64,000 nt of DNA, from the NCBI GenBank assembly GCA_965656875.1, contig CBFHMJ010000032.1:62001-126000 (forward strand), read 5' to 3'. The number at the start of each line of letters is the position of its first letter. Position 1 is the stretch's first letter. The notes under the pieces were generated by a model, which searched no databases, was not told where the DNA came from, and saw only the letters and a program-made list of their open reading frames with translations. The translations under genes were made by a program, and so were the position numbers. This document shows positions 8,681-17,800 of this stretch, piece after piece. The DNA comes from CBFHMJ01 sp965656875. Its GTDB lineage: Bacteria; Pseudomonadota; Gammaproteobacteria; Enterobacterales; Alteromonadaceae.

Positions 8681-10789
8681 ATGAGCGAGCATCCCATATT
8701 TCTGGACAAAGAGTTAAGTTGGTTATCATTTAACGAACGTGTATTACAGGAAGCCGCTGATCCAACAGTGCCGCCAATTGAACGAGTCCGGTTTCTTGGA
8801 ATTTATTCATCTAATCTGGATGAGTTTTTCCGGGTCAGGGTTGCAGATATCCGTCGCCGTATTCTTATTTCTCAGTCAAAAGGGCAGGAAAGCAGTGAAG
8901 CTGAATTATTGATGGACCAAATCAATGCCAAAGTTGCTAAGTTAACCGACCGGTTTTCAGAAGTATCGGAAGAAGTTTTCTATGCATTAAAACGTCATCA
9001 CATCCATTTATTGAAAGATTCTGATGTATTGTCATCTTTCCAGATTTCATGGATCAAAGGATATTTTAATCGTCAGGTCTTACGACATATCACACCAATT
9101 ATTATGTCGAAACATGTGGTTTTAGAAGACTGCATTGAAGATGAAAGTAGTTACTTACTGGTGTGTATGGCGAACGGTGACGATACACAATACGCTTTCG
9201 TTGAGATACCTCAGGAAGTACCGAGATTCATTCAGTTACCACCGGAAGGCAGTCGCAAAGAGAAGTATATTTTGATGTTAGATGATGTCATCGAGCATTG
9301 TCTTGATGATATTTTTGCCGGACTGTTTGAATACGACACGATTGAAGCATATTCGATCAAAATGACCCGTGATGCACAGTATGACCTTGATGATGAAGTC
9401 GATCAGGGCGTGCTGGAAAAAATGTCGAAGGGGTTGAAGCAGCGGTTAACCGCAGAACCCGTCAGACTGGTATATGATCGTAATATGCCAGGTCAAATGA
9501 TGAAGTTTTTGCGTAAGAAACTGAAACTGAAATCTATCGACAATATGATTCCCAGTGTCCGTTATCGTAACTTCCGGGATTTCATTGGTTTCCCAAATGT
9601 TGGTCGTAAGTATCTGGAACATAAAGAGATTGGCTCACTTGATAGTGCCGGGTTTTATGGTCATCAAACAGTATTTTCAGCAATTGCTGAGAAAGATATT
9701 CTTCTGTATTACCCCTATCATAAGTTTCGTCATTTCACGGATTTTATTCGACAAGCTTCTTACGATCCGGCTGTCAGCTCGATCAAAATCAATATTTACC
9801 GTGTTGCAAAGAATTCAGAGATTATCAATTCACTAATCGAAGCGGTGAAAAATGGTAAGCAAGTAACGGTTGTTGTGGAATTGCGAGCAAGATTCGACGA
9901 AGAGGCGAATATTGAGTGGGCTAAAGTGATGCAGGATGCCGGAATTCATGTTGAATTCGGTATTCGTTCATTAAAAGTGCATTCAAAGCTATGTCTGGTA
10001 AGCCGAATGGAAGAAGGGAAGGTCGTCAGGTATGCCCATATTGGTACTGGTAATTTCCATGAAAAGACGGCCCGTGTTTATACCGATTTTACGTTGTTCA
10101 CCTGTCATAAAGAAATTACACAGGAAGTTGAAAACGTTTTTTCGTTTATCGAACACAGTTATAAACGTTTCCGATTCAATCATTTGATTGTTTCACCGCT
10201 AACGTCTCGTCGTCGACTGTATCAACTCATTGATCAGGAAATTGCAAATGCAGAAGCAGGCAAGAAAGCTGAAATTTTATTTAAGGTGAATAACCTGGTC
10301 GATACAGGCCTGATCAATCGTCTTTATGCTGCCAGTAAAGCAGGCGTTAAAATCAGAGCGATTGTTCGCGGTATGTGTTCATTAGTGCCGGGTGTGGCAG
10401 ATTTAAGTAAAAATATTCGGATTATCTCAATCGTTGATCAGTTTCTTGAGCATCCTCGAGTGGCAGTATTCCACAATGGTGGTGATAAACAGGTTTATAT
10501 CTCATCGGCTGACTGGATGACGAGAAATATTGACCAACGTGTGGAAGTTGGTTGTCCAATTTATGATCCGGATTTGAAAAAACGCATAATAACTATACTG
10601 GAGCTACACTTTAAAGATACAACGAAGGCGCGTGTTATTAATAGAAAGCAAGATAATCGCTATGTACCGAGAGGAAATCGTCGTAAGATACGGTCACAAA
10701 TCGCTATTTACGAATATCTGGCCGAAGAAGAAAAACGTCTTATAAACGAAAAAATGCAGGCCGAAGAAGAGAATATTAATGACAGTTAG
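8681..10789 (+). CDS. ppk1: Polyphosphate kinase 1
   Basis: 702 residues, the usual length (E. coli 688). The enzyme reversibly polymerises the gamma-phosphate of ATP into polyphosphate. The N-terminus FLDKELSWLSFNERVLQEA and the segment SNLDEFFRVRV are hallmark sequences. The autophosphorylated histidine is His434 in RSLKVHSKLCLV, and the second essential histidine is His591 in FLEHPRV; these match E. coli His435 and His592. The phospholipase-D-like C-terminal domain carries HIGTGNFHEKTARVYTD and YISSADWMTRN. It is followed 66 bp later by ppx, the classic synthesis/degradation pair. The start at ATG 8681 has GAGGAAAGT just upstream. Confidence 0.98.
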   Translation: MSEHPIFLDKELSWLSFNERVLQEAADPTVPPIERVRFLGIYSSNLDEFFRVRVADIRRRILISQSKGQESSEAELLMDQINAKVAKLTDRFSEVSEEVFYALKRHHIHLLKDSDVLSSFQISWIKGYFNRQVLRHITPIIMSKHVVLEDCIEDESSYLLVCMANGDDTQYAFVEIPQEVPRFIQLPPEGSRKEKYILMLDDVIEHCLDDIFAGLFEYDTIEAYSIKMTRDAQYDLDDEVDQGVLEKMSKGLKQRLTAEPVRLVYDRNMPGQMMKFLRKKLKLKSIDNMIPSVRYRNFRDFIGFPNVGRKYLEHKEIGSLDSAGFYGHQTVFSAIAEKDILLYYPYHKFRHFTDFIRQASYDPAVSSIKINIYRVAKNSEIINSLIEAVKNGKQVTVVVELRARFDEEANIEWAKVMQDAGIHVEFGIRSLKVHSKLCLVSRMEEGKVVRYAHIGTGNFHEKTARVYTDFTLFTCHKEITQEVENVFSFIEHSYKRFRFNHLIVSPLTSRRRLYQLIDQEIANAEAGKKAEILFKVNNLVDTGLINRLYAASKAGVKIRAIVRGMCSLVPGVADLSKNIRIISIVDQFLEHPRVAVFHNGGDKQVYISSADWMTRNIDQRVEVGCPIYDPDLKKRIITILELHFKDTTKARVINRKQDNRYVPRGNRRKIRSQIAIYEYLAEEEKRLINEKMQAEEENINDS

Positions 10790-10855
10790 AAACATGGCTA
10801 CTGCTATACCGGTTCCCCGTTTTACTAGCATTACACAACAAGGACTGGTTGTGTA

Positions 10856-12424
10856 ATGTCTGACTTACTCAATACTTCTACATCAAATAATTCCTCCGAT
10901 TCAATGAATGACGTGCCTGACAATCATATTGCAGCACTGGATATTGGCTCGAACAGCTTCCATTTTGTCTACGGACGTATCGTAAATAATCATTTTCAGA
11001 TCCTTCATCGTGAAAAATACCGTGTTCGTCTGGCATCGGGTATCGACAAGAAAGGTAATTTGACGGAGAGCGCGATCGATAGGGCCGTTGATATTCTGGA
11101 AATTCTTGCGCCAACGGTGAGTAAGTTACGTAAAGAGAATTTCAGAGCCGTTGCGACGTATACCTTAAGGAAAGTTGGTAATGCAAAAGCATTTTTCTCT
11201 CGGGCAGAAGAAGTTTTTCCATTTCCTATTGAAGTGATATCCGGTCAGGAAGAAGCGCGTCTTATCTATCAGGGCGTTTCCCATACCAATGCAAATGATG
11301 GCCAGCGGCTGGTCATTGATATTGGAGGCGGAAGCACCGAACTGATTGTTGGTGAAGGGCATGCTATTAATTCACTGGCCAGTTTGAATATGGGTTGTGT
11401 GAGTTTTACCAGTCAGTTTTTCCCTGAGGGAGAGATTACGCGTAGTGCGTTTAATAAAGCCGTTATCGCTGCGAAGCAGGAACTTGAGCAAGTTACTGCC
11501 AGATTCAATAGTGAAGGGTGGGACTGGAAACAAACGATAGGCTGCTCAGGTACGATTAAAGCGATACTTCGCTTAATCGCGGCCATGAAGTCAGAGGATG
11601 ATGTCGTTAGTAATGATGTCATTCAACTCGATGAATTGAAGTCATTACAGAAAAAATTGATTCGTTTTGGTCATGTTGAACACATAGATTTACCGGGTTT
11701 GAACGAGAATCGCCGCTCAGTGTTATGTGCCGGATTGTCCATCTTGATAGCCTTGTTTGAAATGTTGTCGATAGATGAGATGGCGTTTTCGGAAGCGGCA
11801 CTTCGCGAAGGTGTCATTTATGAAAAAATGGATCAGATGGTTGATGGCGATGTTCGTGAGCGAACAATTCATGATGTCGCTGACCGGTTTGGCATTGATA
11901 TCAATCATGCTGAACATGTTGAGCAGCTTTGTATCAAGTTATTCAAAGAAGTGAAATCGGTCTGGAAGTTAAAGCGGCATGATCAACGGTTATTGTGCTG
12001 GGCAGCCAGATTGCATGAAACCGGATTCAATATTAATACCAAAGGCTATCATCGCCACGGCTATTATATTTTGAGTGAGTCGTATTTGCCTGGGTTTAAT
12101 AAAGAAGAACAAGAAGCTTTGGCCTGGTTGGTTGGTGCGCAGCGTAAACGCAGTTTACTCACAGCGATGCCGGAGTTTTCAACGATTAAGCAGCGTCCAC
12201 TAAAATATCTGGCGAGGATACTGAGATTATCAGTGCTGTTAAATCAACGCCGTCAGCTATCGGTGATCCCTCATTTTTCCACCCGAGTATCGGTAGATGC
12301 GCTGGAGCTGAATATTGATGCTGAGGCATTGAGAGGTCATCCATTAATTCAGGCTGATTTAGAGAGGGAGGAAATGGTATCAGATTTACTGGGGATTGAG
12401 TTCAGGCTGACAACAAGCCATTAA
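10856..12424 (+). CDS. ppx: Exopolyphosphatase (Ppx/GppA family)
   Basis: 522 residues, close to E. coli Ppx (513). The actin-like ATPase fold shows both phosphate loops, ALDIGSNSFHFVYGRI near residue 30 and VIDIGGGSTELIVGEG near 160, with the catalytic glutamate region SGQEEARLIYQGVSH between them. An HD-like C-terminal domain (AARLHETGFNINTKGYHRHGYYIL) follows, present in long Ppx proteins. It removes terminal phosphates from polyphosphate; GppA-type members also hydrolyse pppGpp. Its position straight after ppk1 favours Ppx. No convincing terminator separates the two genes, so they are probably cotranscribed. Confidence 0.95.
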   Translation: MSDLLNTSTSNNSSDSMNDVPDNHIAALDIGSNSFHFVYGRIVNNHFQILHREKYRVRLASGIDKKGNLTESAIDRAVDILEILAPTVSKLRKENFRAVATYTLRKVGNAKAFFSRAEEVFPFPIEVISGQEEARLIYQGVSHTNANDGQRLVIDIGGGSTELIVGEGHAINSLASLNMGCVSFTSQFFPEGEITRSAFNKAVIAAKQELEQVTARFNSEGWDWKQTIGCSGTIKAILRLIAAMKSEDDVVSNDVIQLDELKSLQKKLIRFGHVEHIDLPGLNENRRSVLCAGLSILIALFEMLSIDEMAFSEAALREGVIYEKMDQMVDGDVRERTIHDVADRFGIDINHAEHVEQLCIKLFKEVKSVWKLKRHDQRLLCWAARLHETGFNINTKGYHRHGYYILSESYLPGFNKEEQEALAWLVGAQRKRSLLTAMPEFSTIKQRPLKYLARILRLSVLLNQRRQLSVIPHFSTRVSVDALELNIDAEALRGHPLIQADLEREEMVSDLLGIEFRLTTSH

Positions 12425-12465
12425 ATTGTGAGGACGGTTTATTGTCAGCCTTTTTGAGGCTACTA

Positions 12466-12491
12466 CAAAAAAGTCCTGATTAATCAGGACT
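12466..12491 (-). terminator. Palindromic terminator of the minus-strand xre gene
   Basis: AGTCCTGAT/ATCAGGACT is perfectly self-complementary across 12472-12491. In RNA it gives an 8-bp stem with a TTAA loop, followed on the minus strand by a run of six T (12467-12472). It includes the TGA stop of the xre gene. It is placed so that it could also limit read-through from ppx. Confidence 0.75.
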
Positions 12492-12762
12492 CTTCTTTGG
12501 TATCTTCTAATTTATTTTCAGCAGCCATGATGCCGTCAATGGGGTCAACTCTTAAAGCCTGACAATATCTGACATATTCGATAACGTCTAAACGTCGTTT
12601 TTGATACTCAACTTTACCAATGTAAGAGTAATGTACATCCAGACGTTGGGCTAATCCACGCATTGTTAGTCCGCGTTCCAGACGTTTAGACTTAAGCCAA
12701 GCTGTTAGCCGTTGATTCTCTTTTGAACCAGGCGTTTTCATGATGCCGCGACCAGTAGTCAT
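12484..12762 (-). CDS. Small XRE-family DNA-binding protein
   Basis: 92 residues, almost entirely a Cro/CI helix-turn-helix domain: RLTAWLKSKRLERGLTMRGLAQRLDVHYSYIGKVEYQKRRLD, with the recognition helix around VHYSYIGKVE. The tail EENKLEDTKEES-type region is short and acidic. The start ATG at 12762 has AGGGAA about ten bases upstream. It is divergent from another XRE gene (13030) and convergent with ppx. Unlike its two neighbours it lacks the C-terminal ~45-residue module. The arrangement of two divergent XRE genes with an operator-like inverted repeat between them recalls phage switches, but no phage genes are near. Target unknown. Confidence 0.82.
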   Translation of the reverse strand: MTTGRGIMKTPGSKENQRLTAWLKSKRLERGLTMRGLAQRLDVHYSYIGKVEYQKRRLDVIEYVRYCQALRVDPIDGIMAAENKLEDTKEES

Positions 12763-12847
12763 TGTTATATACTTCCCTTGCTATTTATTTGAGCAATATG
12801 TAATTTGCTTGAAGCTCATTACGCCAAAAATAAAAGTTTACGAGTTT

Positions 12848-12911
12848 AAAAGATACTAATATTATTATTATGTAGTAAATATAGAGTTGAAGGATACAAA
12901 TAGTATCTTTT
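12848..12911. promoter_or_regulatory. Paired operator-like inverted repeats between divergent xre genes
   Basis: AAAAGATACTA (12848-12858) and TAGTATCTTTT (12901-12911) are perfect 11-bp reverse complements whose centres are 53 bp apart, about five helical turns. They lie in the 267-bp AT-rich gap between divergent XRE genes. This suits cooperative binding or looping by one of the encoded regulators. No promoter hexamers stand out clearly enough to call. Confidence 0.5.
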
Positions 12912-13029
12912 GGTGTCAATATTAAAATTACTTTAGTGTTTGGGGTGTTGGGTCGCTAATAATTAAAGAAAGTAAAGCGGCTGGTTAAATTTCATCAGGT
13001 ATTTACCTGGTTAATGAAGAGAAATATCC

Positions 13030-13443
13030 ATGGGTAACAGAACGAAAAAGCCTGATTGGGCAATACGGGCCGAGCGAATCATGAAAAAGTCCGGATTGAT
13101 TCAGGAGGACCTTTTAGAGACCTTTGGTGTAACAACCCGAGGTGCTGTTGGACATTATTTTACGGGACGAAGTCAGGTAACGATTGATCAGTTGGAGTTG
13201 CTTGCAACATTGTTAGATACCACAAGTATCTACCTGCTAACTGGTACCGTGCCTGATATAAATGAAGATTTGATCCGCAAAGCGATTCACCGACGTTTGG
13301 TTGAAGCGGTTGAGGTTAACTGGATCACGATTCGGGATGGAATCCCGATAGATGCTATCAGTGACTTGATTGTGCGAGATTACAGAAATTTAACACAAGT
13401 CGAGGATTCTTCATTTATTCAGCAGAAAAAGCGGTCGATCTAG
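13030..13443 (+). CDS. XRE-like regulator, paralogue of the 8090 protein
   Basis: 137 residues. The N-terminal HTH (residues 10-72: IMKKSGLIQEDLLETFGVTT, then RGAVGHYFTGRSQVTIDQL) is somewhat divergent but ends in the typical IYLLTG. Residues 80-120 (AIHRRLVEAVEVNWITIRDG, then IPIDAISDLIV) align with residues 89-130 of the XRE protein at 8090, sharing the W-x2-I-x2-GI pattern. The ATG at 13030 follows AAGAGAAATATCC, a modest ribosome site. It is divergent from the small XRE gene at 12484 and followed by a strong terminator, so it is a single-gene unit. DNA binding is confident; target and signal are unknown. Confidence 0.8.
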   Translation: MGNRTKKPDWAIRAERIMKKSGLIQEDLLETFGVTTRGAVGHYFTGRSQVTIDQLELLATLLDTTSIYLLTGTVPDINEDLIRKAIHRRLVEAVEVNWITIRDGIPIDAISDLIVRDYRNLTQVEDSSFIQQKKRSI

Positions 13444-13510
13444 TTCATTGACAGAACGTGGACGACAGGTTGTCGCGGATTAAAGCTGATTTAAATAGTT
13501 ATTCAGGAAA

Positions 13511-13546
13511 AAGAAGGTGTGCATTTGTACGCCTTCTTTTTTATTT
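13511..13546 (+). terminator. Rho-independent terminator after the xre gene
   Basis: AAGAAGGTGT (13511-13520) pairs with ACGCCTTCTT (13529-13538) with one G-U wobble and an 8-nt loop, followed by TTTTTATTT. Clear plus-strand terminator. Confidence 0.88.
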
Positions 13547-13661
13547 GCTGAATTCAACCAGGCTTCTTATTTTGTCGATTAGGATATTCTCAGTGTCAGA
13601 TGTTTTTTCTTACTCTAAACACGTATGATGCGTCGGTTATTTCGATTCAGAGAACAACCCA

Positions 13662-14354
13662 ATGCGCCTTGATAAATACCTTGCCCATAGCCTTGAACTC
13701 ACTCGTAGTCAGGTCAAAAAACTTATCAAAGAACAACGAATCACCATTAATGACGATGTCTGTAAGAATGCAGCGTTCCATGTGCAGGAATCGGATGAAG
13801 TGGCATTTGATGATCGTATTATTCGTCCATTGGCAACTCGTTACATCATGTTGAACAAACCGGAAGGCGCTATTTGTTCTAATTCAGCTGATGGTGGTCA
13901 TATTCCCGTACATTTACTTATTGATGATGACCGGGTAGAACCGATAAAAATAGTCGGACGCCTGGATGTTGATACAACAGGATTGCTGTTACTGACTGAC
14001 GATGGTCAATGGTTACATGAAATGATGGCACCTTCTAAACGCTGTGCTAAGGTTTATTACGTTACTCTCGACAGGCCATTGGCTGGTAATGAAGCGGAAT
14101 TGTTCCGTGAAGGTATCATGTTGCAAGGCGAGGATAAGCCGACACGACCTGCGGATCTGGATGTTGTTTCGGATACTGAAGTTCGATTAACGATTTATGA
14201 AGGTCGATACCATCAGGTAAAGAGAATGTTTGCAGCGGTTGGTAATCATGTGGTTGCACTGCATAGGGAGCGTGTAGGTTCTATTGTTCTTGATCAAGAC
14301 TTAGCGCCAGGTGAATGGCGTTATCTTACTGAGGATGAGGTAAAACATAATTAG
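13662..14354 (+). CDS. rsuA: 16S rRNA pseudouridine(516) synthase
   Basis: 230 residues, same length as E. coli RsuA (231). An S4-like RNA-binding domain (MRLDKYLAHSLELTRSQVKK) covers residues 1-60. The catalytic domain contains GRLDVDTTGLLLLTDDG, with the catalytic Asp in the RLDxDTTG motif. Further family signatures are MLNKPEGAICSN and YEGRYHQVKRMFAAVGNHV. It isomerises a uridine in the 530 loop of 16S rRNA. RluE/RluF-type relatives have different lengths and motifs, so RsuA is preferred. It stands alone; an 8-bp hairpin (AGGTACTT/AAGTACCT, 14353-14391) right after the stop is a weak terminator candidate. Confidence 0.94.
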   Translation: MRLDKYLAHSLELTRSQVKKLIKEQRITINDDVCKNAAFHVQESDEVAFDDRIIRPLATRYIMLNKPEGAICSNSADGGHIPVHLLIDDDRVEPIKIVGRLDVDTTGLLLLTDDGQWLHEMMAPSKRCAKVYYVTLDRPLAGNEAELFREGIMLQGEDKPTRPADLDVVSDTEVRLTIYEGRYHQVKRMFAAVGNHVVALHRERVGSIVLDQDLAPGEWRYLTEDEVKHN

Positions 14355-14704
14355 GTACTTGCAGTTAAGCCCTTGTTATATTTAAGTACCTTAATTGTTG
14401 ACTTATCTTAAGCTGCGTGGAATGATTAATTACCTCGTTTGAGGGGAATGTAAAATCTGTAATAACTAGAAATGGAAAAAATGGATTTCAGATTAATGGA
14501 TTTATCGTCGGGAATATGTCGTTGGTTTGTAACGAGCTTTATCAAACGATCATGTTATGCAGTCAATCGTTCAGGGAGCGCATATGAACGGATAGTTACA
14601 TTAATGCATAAATGACATAAAGATACAGTGGGTGTAGGGTTATGTCGTTAAATAAGCTCAGGAAAGCCGATAAGGCAGATTTCTTGACATAGGAATTAAA
14701 AATC
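14355..14704. other. Intergenic region without a supported gene
   Basis: About 350 bp between rsuA and the terminator of the large sensor gene. It holds the weak rsuA hairpin (to 14391) and a 47-codon frame at 14472-14615 (starting MEKMDFRLMD) that lacks a good ribosome site and resembles nothing I recognise. Otherwise I see nothing. Confidence 0.5.
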
Positions 14705-14740
14705 AAGAAGACAGGTAGGGTGGGGCCTTCCTGTCTTCTT
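14705..14740 (-). terminator. Terminator of the GGDEF-EAL sensor gene
   Basis: AAGAAGACAGG (14705-14715) and CCTGTCTTCTT (14730-14740) form a perfect 11-bp stem with a 14-nt loop. On the minus strand it is followed by GATTTTTAA, so it best ends the transcript of the sensor gene 72 bp upstream. Confidence 0.8.
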
Positions 14741-14811
14741 CACTATTTGCCATCTGATACTTCACTAAACTGACTTGTTCGCAAAGCGTAATGTATACGT
14801 ATTGTGTTTTC

Positions 14812-17800
14812 CTACCTTGAGATCTGACCATTGATATTATGAGCCGCATTGTCTGTGTGCTGACCTGTAGGATGAAGCAAATCACGTTGCATCAGTAATC
14901 GAGGAACTTCTGCCCCCTGAACCGGACGAGAGTAAAGATATCCCTGAATCAATTTGCACCCCTGATTAACCAGATACTGTTGTTGTTCTCTGGTTTCAAC
15001 ACCTTCTGCTATGCATTGCAAGTTGAGTGTATCCGCAATCGCGAGAATCGCATCAATAATCGCTTCGTCATTTTTATCAACACCAATGTCGTTCACAAAG
15101 CTTCTGTCTATCTTGATGATATCAATTGGGAAAGACTTAATGTATTGCAGTGATGAATAGCCAGTACCAAAGTCATCCAGTGCAAGGCTAATACCCATGT
15201 CTTTAATTTTGTTCATGACTGTTAAAGCTTTTTCCTTGTCTTTCATCAACATGCTTTCAGTGATTTCGAAATGCAAGTTTTCAACCCGGGTATTGGTTTC
15301 TTTCAAAGTTTCGATAATACACGGGATGAGACGTTCATCTTCAATGTGACGTAGCGATAAATTGATGGAAATGAAAAGACTGTCATCTGTTTCCAGCCAG
15401 CCCGATAAATCGGAAAGCCCTCGTTTCATTGCATTTTCTGTCATTGATACGATCAGGCCAATCTCTTCCGCTAAAGGGATAAATTCAGCGGGTGAAATCA
15501 TTTTTCCGTCATCAAACCATCGAAGCAATAATTCCAGTCCAACAATTTTTCCTGACACTGCATCCACAATGGGTTGATAGTAGTTAACGAATTGATCCAA
15601 CGCCTGAGCTTGTTTGAGTTGATACTCTCGAAGCAATTTAAGCTTGGCTTTTTCATTCATTGAATGAGTGAAAAACTGGAAGTTATTACGCCCTTGCTCT
15701 TTTGCATGGTACATCGCCAGATCCGCATTTTTCAGCAAGTCTGTGGCGGTGGAGGCGTCATAAGGATAAACCGAAATACCTATGCTGGTAGACACACTCA
15801 TTTGCTGGCCATCAATAGTGATTGGCGTATCAATCGCATTAATAATTTTCTTAGCGATATTGCTCAGATCGTCGGTTGAACTGAATTGTTCTAACAGAAT
15901 CACAAATTCGTCACCGCCAAGTCGTGCGACAGTGTCATCGGCACGTAAGCACTGGGTGAGCCGATTTGCTACTTCTTTTAGTAGTGTGTCGCCTGCTTCG
16001 TGACCGAGAGAATCATTCACCTGTTTGAAGCGGTCCAAATCAAGGAAAAACAGGCATATCGACAGTTTATAGCGCTTGGCTCGGTCAATTGCGTGATTCA
16101 CCCGGTCCATCAACAATGTACGGTTAGGGAGTGATGTCAGTGGGTCATAACTGGCCATTCGCCGTAACGTAGCCTCTGCTTCTTTTTGCTTTGTTATATC
16201 CGTGACAACGACAACATAGTACCGATGACTTTTTGTCGATTCAGAAAAAGAGTTGATATTAACCAATACGGGTATTTCTGGATTGTCTGGTGTCGATATC
16301 GTCTTTTCACCTTGCCAGTGCTCATTAATATCCAGCTTTATAAGCAACCGTCTGAAATCCTCGAGGGTCGTATCTGAGACGGTGATTGCATGCCAGGGAT
16401 TGGTAAATAGTCGTTCCTCAGTGGTATGGAATAACTGGTAAAAAGACTTATTGGCTGCAATGGGATGGAACTGATGATCCAGTATCAATACACCATCTCG
16501 CGTTTTTTGAAAGGCTTCGCCAAAGAGTTGGGCCTGCTCTTTATTCAGCTCTTTTTCCGTAATATTGGTGTAGGTGCCAGTAATACGTTCAGGAAAACCG
16601 GAATCATCACGCTTTACGACTTTGCCAAGATCACGATACCAAAGCCAGTGTCCGTCATGGTTTTCTAACCGGTAGTTGCATTCAAATGTCGGGATGTCTG
16701 AATTAATGAATGCTTCCCATTTGTTGGTAAACTCCGCTCTGTCGTGCGGATGTATCAGTTCCATGTGTTGATTGAAGTGGATAGGGATTTTGATTTCAGA
16801 GCGTTTCAAGTCCTGGTGAATTCTCGGCTCATAGAGTTGATCCTGCGGCACATCGTAATCCCAGACGCCGCTTTCGCTGCTTCGAAGAGCCAGTTTGAGG
16901 CGTTCTTCACTGGACTTTATTTCTTCATGCGCCTTAATCATTTGTTTGCGCTGATGCATTCTTCGCAGAATGATCAACATACAGGAGGCAAAAACAAACA
17001 GCGCATAGCTACTCATTGCAAGCGGTGATAGCCAGGCCGCATGAGCAACAGAGATCGACAACATTGCTGGCTCACTGAGTAAACCTGAACGTAAATCTAA
17101 TGCACTGACGCTAAATTGATACTGACCCGGCGACAATTTTGGTATCAGAATATTATTCGTTTCACTCTCGGGATAATTGATGGTCTCGTCACCTTGCAAC
17201 TGGTACAAGTATTTGATTTTATGGTGACCGCCATAGTTCAGCGTTGAAAAGTTGATGCGTAAGCCAAAGTCATCGTGGGATAGTTGAATACGTTGATCAT
17301 TGAGTGAACTATAAGAGCGTTGAACTTCACGGGACAATAAATCAATGTTGGTGATAGTAACCTGTTGTGGCACAGACTGACGCTCTTTAATCGCATTAGG
17401 ATCAAATAGAGTAAATCCCCGGACAGAGCCAAAAATTATTTGCCCGTCTTTTAAAACGGTGCCTGCACCCTGATTAAATTCGTTAGTATCCAGTCCATCT
17501 TCTGTTGTAAAAACTTCAACATGAAAGTTCGCTGGATTCATCCGCAGAATACCAGCGTGTGAGCTCATCCATACATCACCTTCCGGTCCATTTAATAGCT
17601 GCCAGACAGAGTTATTAGGCAATCTGTTTTTGCTATTAAGATGAGCAATCACTTCATCATTTAACAGATCCAGACCAACAATTCCTTCAAATAGAAAAGA
17701 AACCCAAAGCGTGCCAAATTTATCAACAACCCATGAATCAGGTGATGATAAGTTTCTATAGTCAGCGATAGGGAGTTTGTATAGTAGTGTCTTAGCACCA

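Noticed and set aside
12484..13443. Prophage remnant suggested by two divergent XRE genes
   Set aside because: No integrase, attachment repeats, structural genes or change in base composition around them.
14472..14615. 47-codon plus-strand ORF between rsuA and the large sensor
   Set aside because: No convincing ribosome site and no recognisable family; too short to support alone.
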